Of a stretch of DNA of 64,000 bases, positions 45,425-54,196 are shown piece by piece. Within the stretch, counting starts at the first letter, position 1; each line of letters begins with the position of its first letter. A program made the position numbers and the translations under genes. The notes beneath the pieces were generated by a model. The model was not told the DNA's origin and did no database searches. It saw nothing but the letters and a program-made list of their open reading frames with translations. Source of the stretch: Rhodopirellula halodulae (GTDB lineage Bacteria; Planctomycetota; Planctomycetia; Pirellulales; Pirellulaceae). The DNA is taken from the NCBI RefSeq assembly GCF_020966775.1, contig NZ_JAJKFV010000002.1, forward strand, positions 124,001-188,000, read 5' to 3'.

Positions 45425-45829
45425 TCAGCGATCGCCGCGGCCACCGTAGCCGCCACCGCCGCCGTATCCACCGCCACCACCGTAGCCGCCACCGCCGCCG
45501 CGGTTTCCGCCGCCACCGCCATAGCCACCTCGGCCGCGTCCGCCGCCACCGCCACCGTATCCACCACCACCGCCACCACGCGGTTCACGTGGACGAGCTT
45601 CGTTGACCGTCACGCTGCGACCGTCAATTTCTTGTCCGTTCAGGTTTTCGATCGCGTCTTTTGCGCCTTCGGCGTCCGCCATTTCGACAAAGGCAAATCC
45701 GCGACTACGTCCTGTCTCTCGATCCATGATGATGTTCACAGATGACACTTCGCCATACTGTTCGAACGCCCCACGAAGCTCATCCTCCGTGGCTTTAAAC
45801 GAGAGGTTCCCGACATAAATGTTCGTCAC
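45425..45829 (-). CDS. RRM-type glycine-rich RNA-binding protein
   Basis: A 134-residue protein using the GTG at 45829; the in-frame start at 45880 would add 17 residues before the canonical [11 protein letters not shown] opening. One RNA recognition motif (residues 1-80) has RNP2 IYVGNL and RNP1 [12 protein letters not shown] glycine/arginine/tyrosine-rich tail (about 85-134) follows. Such bacterial single-RRM proteins resemble cyanobacterial Rbp cold-induced proteins and probably bind RNA at low temperature. Its 5' leader holds a small hairpin (45860-45874). It is convergent with the 44063-45355 gene. Confidence 0.95.
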   Translation of the reverse strand: MTNIYVGNLSFKATEDELRGAFEQYGEVSSVNIIMDRETGRSRGFAFVEMADAEGAKDAIENLNGQEIDGRSVTVNEARPREPRGGGGGGYGGGGGGRGRGGYGGGGGNRGGGGGYGGGGGYGGGGGYGGRGDR

Positions 45830-45859
45830 TAATCTAATACCCTGCAAACCGTCACCAAC

Positions 45860-45874
45860 GAGGCAAGATGCCTC
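45860..45874 (-). promoter_or_regulatory. Leader hairpin of the RRM gene
   Basis: A perfect 6-bp stem (gaggca / tgcctc) with a 3-base loop lies about 31 bases upstream of the GTG start. It could affect translation or stability in the 5' leader. Confidence 0.35.
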
Positions 45875-46122
45875 TCGCATTCAGGTTCGTTTCACTGGAA
45901 AACGCTTCCAAAACAAACCAACCAACCCGAATGTGGTGCTCAACTGACTGCGCAGCGTGAACCATCCTCATACCTCAGTCAATCCCAACTTTTTGACGCG
46001 ATGATGGAATTCACGAAACAATTCCCTCGCGTCGCAATACCGTCAACTCGGGGTGTCACGTTCGCCATCCATCCCGATCCGGTCATGGATCGGCACCTCA
46101 ATCCGGAAGTCTCGGCAGCACC

Positions 46123-47595
46123 TTAAGATACGTCGGCCAAAATCTTCTTCGCAGTTCGCTCCGCCGCCGCGATGACGGGTGCGATCCCCACACCGCCCAG
46201 TGCATTCGTGTTCAGATGCAATCCGGTGAATGGCTCCAACGCGGAACGGATCGTTTCGACCTTTTCCAAGTGCCCAACCTCGTACTGAGGCATCGCCTGA
46301 TTCCACCGAACCACGCGGATCACCGACGCAAGCTCGTCAATTGACAAGGCTTGGTCGAGCCCAATCAGATCCCCCAGTTCCTTTCGCACCACGGAAACAA
46401 TTTCGTCGTCGCTGCGCTGCAGGATTTCAGGTTGCAAGACACCACCGACAAACGCCCGGATGATGACGTGATCGTCCGGTGCCCGCTGCGGGAATTTGGT
46501 GCTAGCAAAGCTGCCCGCCAAAACGTGACGCTGTTCCTTTGGCGGCACGACAAAACCAAACGTATCCGGCAACCGTTCAACATATTCTTTCCGCACAGCC
46601 ATCACCACGATGGCGGTCGAGGCAAAGGGAATGCTGCGAAGTGTTTCCGATGCCTTTTCGCTCCAAGACTGAACCAAACCTGCCGCCACGTGCGCCGGCG
46701 TTGAGATCACGACTTGATCGAACTCCGACGAATCTTCCAAGCCTGGCGATGCACCGGAATCGATGTTCACTCGATAACGCCCATTGTCGGCCTGTTCGAT
46801 CGACAGCACTGATGTTTGCAGTCGAATACTCTCACGACCGATGAAGTCAGCGAGTGTATCCATCCACTGCTTCATGCCCTCTGGAAAGGCGCGAAACTTT
46901 TCGTAGCGAGCCCCGCTGCTGGCTTGTTCGGTGGAGTCCTCTCCAGATCGAACGCGGCGGATGGTCGCCTTTGCCAATGATCCGTCTTGCGACTCCATGT
47001 CCCACAGTGGCTTCATCGTCGCCGCCATGCTCAACCGATCCACGTCCGCGGTGTAGATCCCAGCCACCAACGGCGCCACGATGTTATCCAAGCACTCGGG
47101 TCCCAACCTTCGCCGGACAAACGCGCCCACACTTTCGTCAGCAACGCTGTTGTCTCGAGGCGGTATCAAACGCTCGCGAAGCAAACGCAACTTTCCTGGC
47201 CAACTCAACAAAGGCGTTGTGATCATCGACCAAAGCCGGGTTGGTCGCATCAAGACAAACCCTTCGGGAATGGGGACCAACTGGTCGCCCGTCGCAATCA
47301 TGGCGCCACGACCGTTGGGATTGGGGCGCAGCAGCTGATCCGCGACTCCCAACTGCTCACACAATTCGATGGCTGCGGGTGGCGCGGTGGCGAACATGTC
47401 GGCACCGTGATCGATGACGAACCGATTGCCAGCCTCATCCGTCACGGTTTCGGTATGGATGACTCCGCCGAGTCGATCGGCTGCTTCAAATAGCGTGACG
47501 TTGGGCTGCGGCTTGCCTTGTTTCTTTGCCAACAAACGCAGGTGAGCGGCGGTCGACAATCCCGACAAACCACCACCAATGATCGCAATGTTCAT
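46123..47595 (-). CDS. hemY: Protoporphyrinogen oxidase (HemY type)
   Basis: A 490-residue FAD enzyme of the monoamine oxidase/protoporphyrinogen oxidase group. The dinucleotide-binding N-terminus is NIAIIGGGLSGLSTAAHL, followed by the FAD-contact region EAADRLGGVIHTE and the C-terminal FAD motif GVGIAPVIAAAERTA. It oxidises protoporphyrinogen IX to protoporphyrin IX with oxygen, the penultimate step of haem synthesis. Length is normal for the family. The SHD1-type protein gene lies 13 bases upstream on the same strand, so it may be transcribed from the same promoter. Confidence 0.94.
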   Translation of the reverse strand: MNIAIIGGGLSGLSTAAHLRLLAKKQGKPQPNVTLFEAADRLGGVIHTETVTDEAGNRFVIDHGADMFATAPPAAIELCEQLGVADQLLRPNPNGRGAMIATGDQLVPIPEGFVLMRPTRLWSMITTPLLSWPGKLRLLRERLIPPRDNSVADESVGAFVRRRLGPECLDNIVAPLVAGIYTADVDRLSMAATMKPLWDMESQDGSLAKATIRRVRSGEDSTEQASSGARYEKFRAFPEGMKQWMDTLADFIGRESIRLQTSVLSIEQADNGRYRVNIDSGASPGLEDSSEFDQVVISTPAHVAAGLVQSWSEKASETLRSIPFASTAIVVMAVRKEYVERLPDTFGFVVPPKEQRHVLAGSFASTKFPQRAPDDHVIIRAFVGGVLQPEILQRSDDEIVSVVRKELGDLIGLDQALSIDELASVIRVVRWNQAMPQYEVGHLEKVETIRSALEPFTGLHLNTNALGGVGIAPVIAAAERTAKKILADVS

Positions 47596-47608
47596 CTACT
47601 GAACTGGC

Positions 47609-49042
47609 TCACTGATTCGTTGGCTGCATGCCGTAGCCTGGACCACTTTGATCCATGCTGCCGTCTTCCATCATCATGGGTTCGCCATAGTTCTCGCCAT
47701 AGTCGGGTGGGCCCATCCCCATGTTCATGTCGTCGTAACCCGAGTTGCCGTAGCCCCCCATTCCATTGCCGCCACGGCTCGCACCCATTTTCGCGAAGGC
47801 AGAGACCATACTGAACATCGGCTGAATCGCAGCAATTGTTTGCTCCGATGCCTCGTGAAATGCGGTGGCACTGTTGGCCGATTCGAGTGGGGCCAAAAAA
47901 GAGTCCAGCATTTGCGGGGCCTGGGTTGCCATTCCAGCAACCATTGGATTCGCGGCACCGGCACCTGTGTTCAACGATGCCATGGTGGCCTCACCATCGC
48001 TCATTCCATTCAGCTTTTCGGTTTGCTCTTTGATCCAATCTGGAAACCGCTCCGAAACACCCTTTGGAATCCAGTAGCCGTCTACTTTGACAATCTCGAT
48101 CGAACCACCGCGGTTGCCGCGTCGCTGGCCAGGCTGAGTCGCACCCGAACCGACGGGTTGGATCATTGCGGAGTCTTCCTTGAAACTCCCAACTTCCCAC
48201 CGAGCCTCTGAACTGGTGAAGGAGCCGGTGAGCTGATGAAGGTAAGGTGCCATCACACTGCTACGTTCTCGAAACCAAGCGGTGAAGCCTTGTCCGCGGA
48301 TGGACTCGGGTGAGAACGCGTTGTCCGCCATGCCTACTCGAATCATGTTGGCAAGCGGCAGAAGCAATTCATCAAACGCTTCGCTGAATGCACTCGGACT
48401 GCTGGGATCACCGGACGACAAACGCGGATGTGACTTGATCCAGTTTTGGCGAGTCACCAAGAGATCCGCCAAACGGTAGAGCTGTTGATTGCCTTGGTTC
48501 CATTCGTTCGGATCGACTTTCTGCATCGCCAGATCCACCAACTGATCCAGATCGCTGCGGTAAGATGGAGGCAGGGCGTCGAAGATAACCGCCAAGTGTC
48601 CGTCACGAAGCTGCTGCTGTATCTGCGACACCGCTTCATCAGCCGACAATCCGGCGGCCAACGGTGTGTACGCCGGGGCTGCCGGTGGCGTTGGCAGCGG
48701 GTCGGGCGCGGGAGCCGATTCCGCCGACGCCACCTGACGCAATTCGTCGCTCAATGCCTGACGTTGCGACTTCAGCCGTTCGGCGATTTCTTCGGCTTGA
48801 ATGCGACTCTCCGCAACCAAGCTTCTCATCGGCACGCTGACTTTCCGTCCATTGGACATCAGCAGGATGACGTTGTCGTCCCACAGCCCAACCATCTGCG
48901 CTTGAATGGTGCGGTTCCCCACGAGGCTGGTCCAGTTCTCGGCGGGCAATTGGGTTTGCGCGCAGATCGCCAATCCGATCGCAAGCGAAAGGCTTGAGAA
49001 AGGACGCGAAAGCAACCGAAAGAAGACTTGGCGATCAAACAT
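47609..49042 (-). CDS. Secreted protein with an SHD1-like domain
   Basis: A 477-residue protein from ATG 49042; the longer frame to 49228 runs through non-coding leader. A signal peptide (about residues 1-32) precedes a small SHD1-like domain (about 33-90: WTSLVGNRTIQAQMVGLWDD, KVSVPMRSLV), common in planctomycete exported proteins. A large helical region (about 130-400) has no recognised domain. The tail is rich in Gly, Met, Tyr and Asp (GYDDMNMGMGPPDYGENYGE) and probably disordered. Role unknown. It is divergent from the FNR gene across 200 bases. Confidence 0.8.
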   Translation of the reverse strand: MFDRQVFFRLLSRPFSSLSLAIGLAICAQTQLPAENWTSLVGNRTIQAQMVGLWDDNVILLMSNGRKVSVPMRSLVAESRIQAEEIAERLKSQRQALSDELRQVASAESAPAPDPLPTPPAAPAYTPLAAGLSADEAVSQIQQQLRDGHLAVIFDALPPSYRSDLDQLVDLAMQKVDPNEWNQGNQQLYRLADLLVTRQNWIKSHPRLSSGDPSSPSAFSEAFDELLLPLANMIRVGMADNAFSPESIRGQGFTAWFRERSSVMAPYLHQLTGSFTSSEARWEVGSFKEDSAMIQPVGSGATQPGQRRGNRGGSIEIVKVDGYWIPKGVSERFPDWIKEQTEKLNGMSDGEATMASLNTGAGAANPMVAGMATQAPQMLDSFLAPLESANSATAFHEASEQTIAAIQPMFSMVSAFAKMGASRGGNGMGGYGNSGYDDMNMGMGPPDYGENYGEPMMMEDGSMDQSGPGYGMQPTNQ

Positions 49043-49242
49043 GATCGATGGCCTGAATGGAATGATGAGATAAAGGAAGGTCGGTGTCGGATGCGAGGCC
49101 TCGGGTGCTATGAACGTCCCACGTTCGGCCCGACTGAACCACGGCACTGCCAATCCATCTCTCTCCGTAGGCCAGGCACCCGTCGTCACCACGCCGCTCG
49201 ACGCCATCCAGTATAGTAACTCCCGCAAGAGAGGTCGCCGAC

Positions 49243-50247
49243 ATGAACCAGCATCTGGGAGCGGAACGAAAGATGGACGAAGTGGACTACCCAGATGAGG
49301 AAGAGAAACAGCAGCTCCGCGAAAAACACTACAACGCGACCATCATCAAACGAATCGACCTGACGGAAGACCTCGCTCGATTCCGCATTCAGTGCGACGA
49401 ACCGTTCATGCCGTTTGTGCCAGGGCAGTACGTCGCGATCGGACTGGGGAACTGGGAACCCCGGTTGCGTGGGACTCAACCAGAAGACGTCCCGATCAAA
49501 AAGTCACGCAAACTGGTCCGCCGCGCATACTCGATTTCATGTCCGATCTTGCACGACGCAGATTCGCCGCACGCCGGCCAACTGGCGCCGGTGGACGAGA
49601 TCGACTACCTGGAGTTCTACATCACCCTGGTCCGCCAAGGCGCCACGTCGGCGAGCAAACCACCTGCGCTGACGCCTCGCCTGTTCGGCAAAACCGACGG
49701 AGATCGAATCTGCGTGGAGAAAAAGATCACGGGACGTTACCTGTTGGGCGATATTCCTTTGGACGAGAACGTTCTGATGCTCGGGACGGGGACCGGCGAA
49801 GCACCTCACAACGCCATGGCCACAACGCTGTTGTCCAACGGCCATCGCGGCAAGGTCGTGGTGGCCACCAGCGTTCGCTTCCAGTCCGATCTCGGATACC
49901 AGCCCGAACACGATGAACTGATGCGTCGCTTTCCGAATTACTGCTACCTGCCTCTGACAACTCGCGAGCCGAAGAACCTGGAACCGAACCGTCCCGATTA
50001 CGTCGGCAAGCAATACCTTCAAACAATCTTCACTTCCGGTCGACTGGCTGAATTGGTTGGCGATCCGCTGTCCCCGTCAAACACGCACGTTTTCCTGTGC
50101 GGCAACCCAGACATGATCGGCTACGTTCCGCCAGGTGCGGAAACTCCTGACAGGCCGGGCATGCTCCCTCTGTTGCGTGCGGCCGGTTTCCACGATGCTG
50201 ATGAAGCTTCCGGGCCAGGCACAATTCGCTTCGAGAAATACTGGTAG
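49243..50247 (+). CDS. Ferredoxin--NADP(+) reductase (Fpr type)
   Basis: A 334-residue flavoprotein with a clear ribosome-binding site (agagagg at 49228-49234). The FAD-binding barrel has FVPGQYVAIGLG and RRAYSISCPI; the NADP half has LMLGTGTGEAPHNAMA and THVFLCGNPDMIG. The extra segments between the FAD motifs (about residues 80-125) make it longer than E. coli Fpr. It transfers electrons between NADPH and ferredoxin or flavodoxin. It could feed oxygenases such as the Rieske protein encoded about 6 kb upstream, but that is only inference. Confidence 0.9.
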   Translation: MNQHLGAERKMDEVDYPDEEEKQQLREKHYNATIIKRIDLTEDLARFRIQCDEPFMPFVPGQYVAIGLGNWEPRLRGTQPEDVPIKKSRKLVRRAYSISCPILHDADSPHAGQLAPVDEIDYLEFYITLVRQGATSASKPPALTPRLFGKTDGDRICVEKKITGRYLLGDIPLDENVLMLGTGTGEAPHNAMATTLLSNGHRGKVVVATSVRFQSDLGYQPEHDELMRRFPNYCYLPLTTREPKNLEPNRPDYVGKQYLQTIFTSGRLAELVGDPLSPSNTHVFLCGNPDMIGYVPPGAETPDRPGMLPLLRAAGFHDADEASGPGTIRFEKYW

Positions 50248-50372
50248 CCTCTGACCATCTTCTTGCAAGATTCGGCTTCGTAAAAACAACGCATTGCCTG
50301 CTGACCGCTGAAACCGAACCATCTAAGACAGACTCTTCACACGCACGAGCACATCATCCCACGAGAGTGATC

Positions 50373-51656
50373 ATGGACCTCAACAACACCATCGCTTTGA
50401 TTCTTGGTGGCGGCCGCGGGACTCGCCTGTTTCCGTTGACAAAGATCCGCGCCAAACCCGCTGTGCCATTGGCGGCCAAGTATCGCTTGATCGACATTCC
50501 GATCAGCAATTGCATCAACAGCGGCCTGAATCGTGCCTACGTGCTGACCCAATTTTTGTCGGAAAGCCTGCACCGTCACCTTCGTCAGACCTACACGTTT
50601 GACCATTTCAACGGCGGCTTTGTCGAACTGCTGGCGGCTCAGCAAACCGTCAACTCAGGAACGGACTGGTACCAAGGCACCGCCGATGCGGTTCGCAAGA
50701 ACCTGGTCCACCTTCGTGAAAGCTGGATCAAACACGTGCTGATCCTTTCGGGTGACCAACTGTACCGAATGGATTTTCGAGAAATGATGCGGACGCATAT
50801 CGAATCCGGTGCGGCCGCGACCATCGCGGGCATTCCCGTGACTCGCAAAGACGCTTCCGCGCTGGGCATCATGCAAGTCGATGACTCCGGCCGCGTGACC
50901 GGCTTTGTCGAGAAGCCACAAACCGAAGAGGAGATCGCGAAAGTTCGCATGGAGCCTAGCTGGATCGACGCTCGCGGCATCGAAAGCCAAGGGCGTGACC
51001 TACTGGCCAGCATGGGCCTGTACATTTTCGACAAGGACCTGATGGTCGACATGTTGGAAAGCAGCACACACAGCGATTTCGGCAAAGAAGTGTTCCCGGA
51101 AGCGATCAACACGCACAAGGTTCAGCTGCACCTGTTCGATGGCTACTGGGAAGACATCGGTACCATCCGCTCGTTCTACGAAGCCAACCTGTCGCTGGCC
51201 AGCAAGAACCCGCCGTTTGACATCCGCAATCGACATTCACCGATCTACAGCCGGCCTCGCTTTCTGCCACCAACGATCATTGGCGACGCCAACATCCGGG
51301 GCAGCTTGATCGCCGACGGCTGCCGAATTGGCGACAATGTCACGATCGAAAACAGCGTCATCGGCCTTCGAACGGTCATCGGCGACAACGTGACGATTAA
51401 AGACAGCGTGGTCATGGGAGCGGACTTCATCGAAATGCGTGGTGCCAATCGCGACGGCCGTTTGCCGCTGGGCGTCGGAGCCGGCAGTTACATCGAAGGC
51501 GCGATCCTCGACAAAAATTGCCGCGTGGGACAAAACGTTCGCATCACCAATGCCGCGAAGGTCGACCACCAAGGCGAAGACGATGACCTGCAAATTCGAG
51601 ACGGCATCAGCATCGTGATCAAGGATGGTCAGATCAACGACGGATTCCAGTGCTAA
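50373..51656 (+). CDS. glgC: Glucose-1-phosphate adenylyltransferase
   Basis: A 427-residue ADP-glucose pyrophosphorylase. The ATG at 50373 is preferred over the GTG at 50367 because it lies near gagag and matches the family start. The pyrophosphorylase domain has ALILGGGRGTRLFPLTK, AKPAVPLAAKYRLIDIPISN and the sugar-binding VEKP motif. The C-terminal left-handed beta-helix (about residues 300-427) carries hexapeptide repeats such as NSVIGLRTVIGDNVTIKDSV. It makes ADP-glucose for glycogen. Its gene precedes the palindrome-rich intergenic repeats. Confidence 0.96.
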   Translation: MDLNNTIALILGGGRGTRLFPLTKIRAKPAVPLAAKYRLIDIPISNCINSGLNRAYVLTQFLSESLHRHLRQTYTFDHFNGGFVELLAAQQTVNSGTDWYQGTADAVRKNLVHLRESWIKHVLILSGDQLYRMDFREMMRTHIESGAAATIAGIPVTRKDASALGIMQVDDSGRVTGFVEKPQTEEEIAKVRMEPSWIDARGIESQGRDLLASMGLYIFDKDLMVDMLESSTHSDFGKEVFPEAINTHKVQLHLFDGYWEDIGTIRSFYEANLSLASKNPPFDIRNRHSPIYSRPRFLPPTIIGDANIRGSLIADGCRIGDNVTIENSVIGLRTVIGDNVTIKDSVVMGADFIEMRGANRDGRLPLGVGAGSYIEGAILDKNCRVGQNVRITNAAKVDHQGEDDDLQIRDGISIVIKDGQINDGFQC

Positions 51657-51720
51657 GACTGAGGTCATTGGCGGCTGGCTTATTAGGAGAAGAGTCCGGT
51701 GGAACCGGACCTACGTGACT

Positions 51721-51903
51721 CGAAGACACGCCAGCGTTTTGGGACGGGCAATAGTGCCCATCCTACGTCGGTCGAGAGACACGGAAGGGTCAACTGTAGG
51801 TTGGCCACTCTTGGCCGACCGCGAACACGCGCGGCCTGTCAAGGAACACGCGGGCTGCGATCATTGGCTCGCAGGAGCGTCCGGTAGAACCGGACCTACG
51901 CCA
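51721..51903 (+). repeat. Duplicated REP block, copy 1
   Basis: Nearly identical to 51973-52156, with a few substitutions and one length difference. Contains three palindromes joined by conserved spacers such as gaccgcgaacac and ctgcgatcattggctcgcag. Confidence 0.8.
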
Positions 51904-51972
51904 TAACGCTGAATTGTCTTGCGGTGAAAGTGGGCTCAGGGCAACTGCGCTGACCAATTTGCACCAGAAGCC

Positions 51973-52156
51973 CGAAGAGACGCCAACGTTTTGGGATGGG
52001 CAAGAATGCCCATCCTACGTCGGTCGAGAGACATTGAAGAACCAACTGTAGGTTGGCCACTCTTGGCCGACCGCGAACACGGGCGGCCTGTCGAGGAACA
52101 CGGGGGGCTGCGATCATTGGCTCGCAGGAGCGTCCGGTAGAACCGGACCTACGCCA
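51973..52156 (+). repeat. Duplicated REP block, copy 2
   Basis: Second copy, 69 bases after the first. Its gatgggca/tgcccatc palindrome is perfect, while copy 1 has one mismatch. Confidence 0.8.
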
Positions 52157-52187
52157 CACCGCAAATTTCCTCCCGGTGGAAGGGAGC

Positions 52188-52724
52188 TCAGGAGTTGGTC
52201 GACTCTTTGGCGGCGCCAAGTTGGCGAGTGACAGCTTCGATTGGAATTGGGATGCCTCGCAGGCAACCTTCCAAAACCAAGTCCGTGCCGACGACGCCTT
52301 GGAAGCGGGCAACGATCATGCGGCCACGGCGAGCTTTTTCGAGCTTCACCAACACGATCAAGTTATCGCCGGGGGTCACGACTCCGCGGAAACGGACTTC
52401 GTCAACACCACCGAAACCGACCATGGCGGCGCCGAGAAGATCGTGCTTTTGGGTGTAGTAGCTGGAAAGCTGAGCGACTGCTTCCAACATCACCACACCG
52501 GGCATCAGCGGCATGCCGGGCATGTGACCGCGAACCCAGAATTCATCTTCCGTGATGGCCTTGTACGCTGCGCAAGCATGCTGATCGAGATCCTCATAGA
52601 GAATCGCCGTCAGCTGTTCCATTTCGTGCCGCTGCGGGTTGTACTCGCGAATCGCATTGATGTCTGCGATTGGCTTTTCAATGTCCAGCAGAGCCGGGTC
52701 CAGGATGAATTCGCTACGTGCCAC
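52188..52724 (-). CDS. fabZ: 3-hydroxyacyl-ACP dehydratase FabZ-like
   Basis: A 178-residue hotdog-fold protein starting with GTG 2 bases after the small basic gene upstream. The active-site block EDEFWVRGHMPGMPLMPGVV corresponds to the FabZ FxGHFPxxPxMPGV motif with its catalytic His, and MLEAVAQL with the conserved Glu/Gln follows. It should dehydrate 3-hydroxyacyl-ACP in fatty-acid synthesis. The N-terminal about 45 residues are longer than in E. coli FabZ. It is the last gene of the rplM-rpsI-infA run, which links fatty-acid and translation genes in one probable transcript. Confidence 0.92.
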   Translation of the reverse strand: MARSEFILDPALLDIEKPIADINAIREYNPQRHEMEQLTAILYEDLDQHACAAYKAITEDEFWVRGHMPGMPLMPGVVMLEAVAQLSSYYTQKHDLLGAAMVGFGGVDEVRFRGVVTPGDNLIVLVKLEKARRGRMIVARFQGVVGTDLVLEGCLRGIPIPIEAVTRQLGAAKESTNS

Positions 52725-52726
52725 GA

Positions 52727-52825
52727 TCAGGTCTTGATTTTCTTACGCTTTGCTTTGCGGGCTTTGGCGTTGGCAGGACGTTTGCCGTGGTTGGCTTTCT
52801 TTGGTTTCCGGTGGGGCTTGGCCAC
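52727..52825 (-). CDS. Small basic protein resembling ribosomal protein bL37
   Basis: A 32-residue protein read from GTG 52825 (MAKPHRKPKKANHGKRP, then a Lys/Arg-rich tail ending KRKKIKT); a further GTG at 52837 would add four residues. The MAK opening and KANHGKRP core match actinobacterial bL37 as recalled from established knowledge; no search was run. Nearly half the residues are Lys or Arg, as expected for an rRNA-binding peptide. It sits between infA and fabZ in a ribosomal-protein operon, with its stop 2 bases from the fabZ start. It is too short for most gene finders. Confidence 0.65.
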   Translation of the reverse strand: MAKPHRKPKKANHGKRPANAKARKAKRKKIKT

Positions 52826-52923
52826 TGTATCGGTCACTATGGAAGAGGGGAGACGAATGGAAACGGCAAGCAGATGGCGAATGAAACCGTCGGCCAACAC
52901 GAGCGGATGCGAAGGCTTGTGAC

Positions 52924-53145
52924 CTAGCGTTCTCGGTAGACGATGCGACCTTTGGTCAAATCGTACGGAGAGAGTTCCACGCGAACCTTGTCGCCTGGGA
53001 CAATCCGAATGAAGTGCTTTCGCATGCGGCCGGCAACGTGTGCCATGACTTCGTTGCCGGTTTCCAATTGCACGCGAAAGCGAGTGTTGGCGAGGGCCTG
53101 TGTAACGGTGCCCTCGACTTCAAAAGCTTCTTCTTTCTTACCCAA
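52924..53145 (-). CDS. infA: Translation initiation factor IF-1
   Basis: A 73-residue S1-like OB-fold protein ([51 protein letters not shown]), the normal IF-1 length. It binds the 30S A-site during initiation. It begins 12 bases after rpsI, an unusual linkage, as infA usually lies in the spc/alpha ribosomal cluster. Confidence 0.98.
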   Translation of the reverse strand: MGKKEEAFEVEGTVTQALANTRFRVQLETGNEVMAHVAGRMRKHFIRIVPGDKVRVELSPYDLTKGRIVYRER

Positions 53146-53157
53146 AATTGAACCTTC

Positions 53158-53571
53158 TTAGCGTTTGCTAAACTGAACGCCACGGCGAGCACCGCGAAGG
53201 CCTGGTTTCTTACGTTCCTTCATACGTGAATCACGCGTCAGGAAGCTGCCTTCACGCATTGGATCGTGCAGAGCCTCATCGTGGCTGCACAGGGCACGAG
53301 CCAAGCCCATGCGGACGGCGCCGCTTTGGCCGGTCATGCCACCACCGGAAACGCGAACCAACAGGTCGACCGATCCGGTCAATCCCGCTGCATCGAGCGT
53401 TTCAGTGATCGCGTAGCGATGTTGATCGTTGACGAAATAGTCTTCGATCGATTTTCCGTTGATTGTGATGTTACCGCTGCCGGGACGCACGCGAACTCGG
53501 GCAACGCTGCTTTTGCGACGACCTGTTCCCAGTGCGTCGCCGTTGATCTTGTCTTTTTTAACTGAAATCAT
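53158..53571 (-). CDS. rpsI: 30S ribosomal protein S9
   Basis: A 137-residue S9/uS9 with GTGRRKSSVARVRVRPGSG near the start, GGGMTGQSGAVRMGLARAL in the middle and the C-terminal GLRGARRGVQFSKR that reaches the P-site. It is 42 bases downstream of rplM, the classical L13-S9 pair. Confidence 0.98.
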   Translation of the reverse strand: MISVKKDKINGDALGTGRRKSSVARVRVRPGSGNITINGKSIEDYFVNDQHRYAITETLDAAGLTGSVDLLVRVSGGGMTGQSGAVRMGLARALCSHDEALHDPMREGSFLTRDSRMKERKKPGLRGARRGVQFSKR

Positions 53572-53613
53572 GGATCAGACCCGCATGATGCGGTCGGTGA
53601 GGACGTGTGGGAA

Positions 53614-54069
53614 CTAGGCGGTGGCTTTCTTGCTGGTGCGAGCCAATTCGGTTGGCTGCTGAGCGGTGTGTGGGTGCTCAGGACCAGCGTAAATTTTCAG
53701 CTTGCTCAGCATTTGGCGAGCCAGCTTGTTTTTCGGAAGCATGCGACGAACAGCGTGAAACAGCAAATCCTCAGGTTTGCGATCACGACGATCTTGATAG
53801 CTTTCCAAACGCAGTCCGGTGTAACCGGTGTACCACGTGTAGTGCCGATCACTCATCTTGTTGCCAGTCATGGCGATCTTCTCGACGTTGGTCACGATGA
53901 CGAAGTCACCGCAATCCACATGTGGGGTGTACTCAGGACGATGCTTTCCCATCAACACAACAGCGATATCGCTGGCGAGTCGACCGAGGACTTCGTCACT
54001 GGCATCGACGACGTACCACTGTTTTTCGATTTGGCCGGGTTTGGCCATGTAGGTTCGTTGAACAGCCAC
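53614..54069 (-). CDS. rplM: 50S ribosomal protein L13
   Basis: A 151-residue L13/uL13 with WYVVDASDEVLGRLASDIA, GDFVIVTNVEKIAMTGNKM and AVRRMLPKNKLARQMLSKLK. It is the first gene of the rplM-rpsI-infA-bL37-like-fabZ run. Confidence 0.98.
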   Translation of the reverse strand: MAVQRTYMAKPGQIEKQWYVVDASDEVLGRLASDIAVVLMGKHRPEYTPHVDCGDFVIVTNVEKIAMTGNKMSDRHYTWYTGYTGLRLESYQDRRDRKPEDLLFHAVRRMLPKNKLARQMLSKLKIYAGPEHPHTAQQPTELARTSKKATA

Positions 54070-54196
54070 TGCTTACAACTTCTGACAAAAGGGCACCGAA
54101 AATTTGAATCGCAGAACCTACTCGACCGACCCCAAGGCCGGCAAGGGCTATTTGGGAAACGTTTGTAGGCTTTTTGGGCGAAATGGGACAGCGGAG

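Larger units (their letters stand above)
51657..52187. repeat. Palindrome-rich intergenic repeat region
   Basis: 530 bases between the convergent glgC and fabZ genes, almost wholly made of REP-like units. A leading palindrome (gtccggt-gga-accggac, 51694-51710, followed by ctacg) is followed by two copies of a block of about 183 bases (51721-51903 and 51973-52156). Each block contains a gggca...tgccc palindrome followed by atcctacg, a gtaggttggcca...tggccgacc palindrome, and a gtccggt...accggac palindrome followed by ctacgcca. Confidence 0.8.

Noticed and set aside
45425-45590. Repetitive sequence that might be taken for a CRISPR or satellite
   Set aside because: The repeats are the codons of the glycine-rich tail of the RRM protein.
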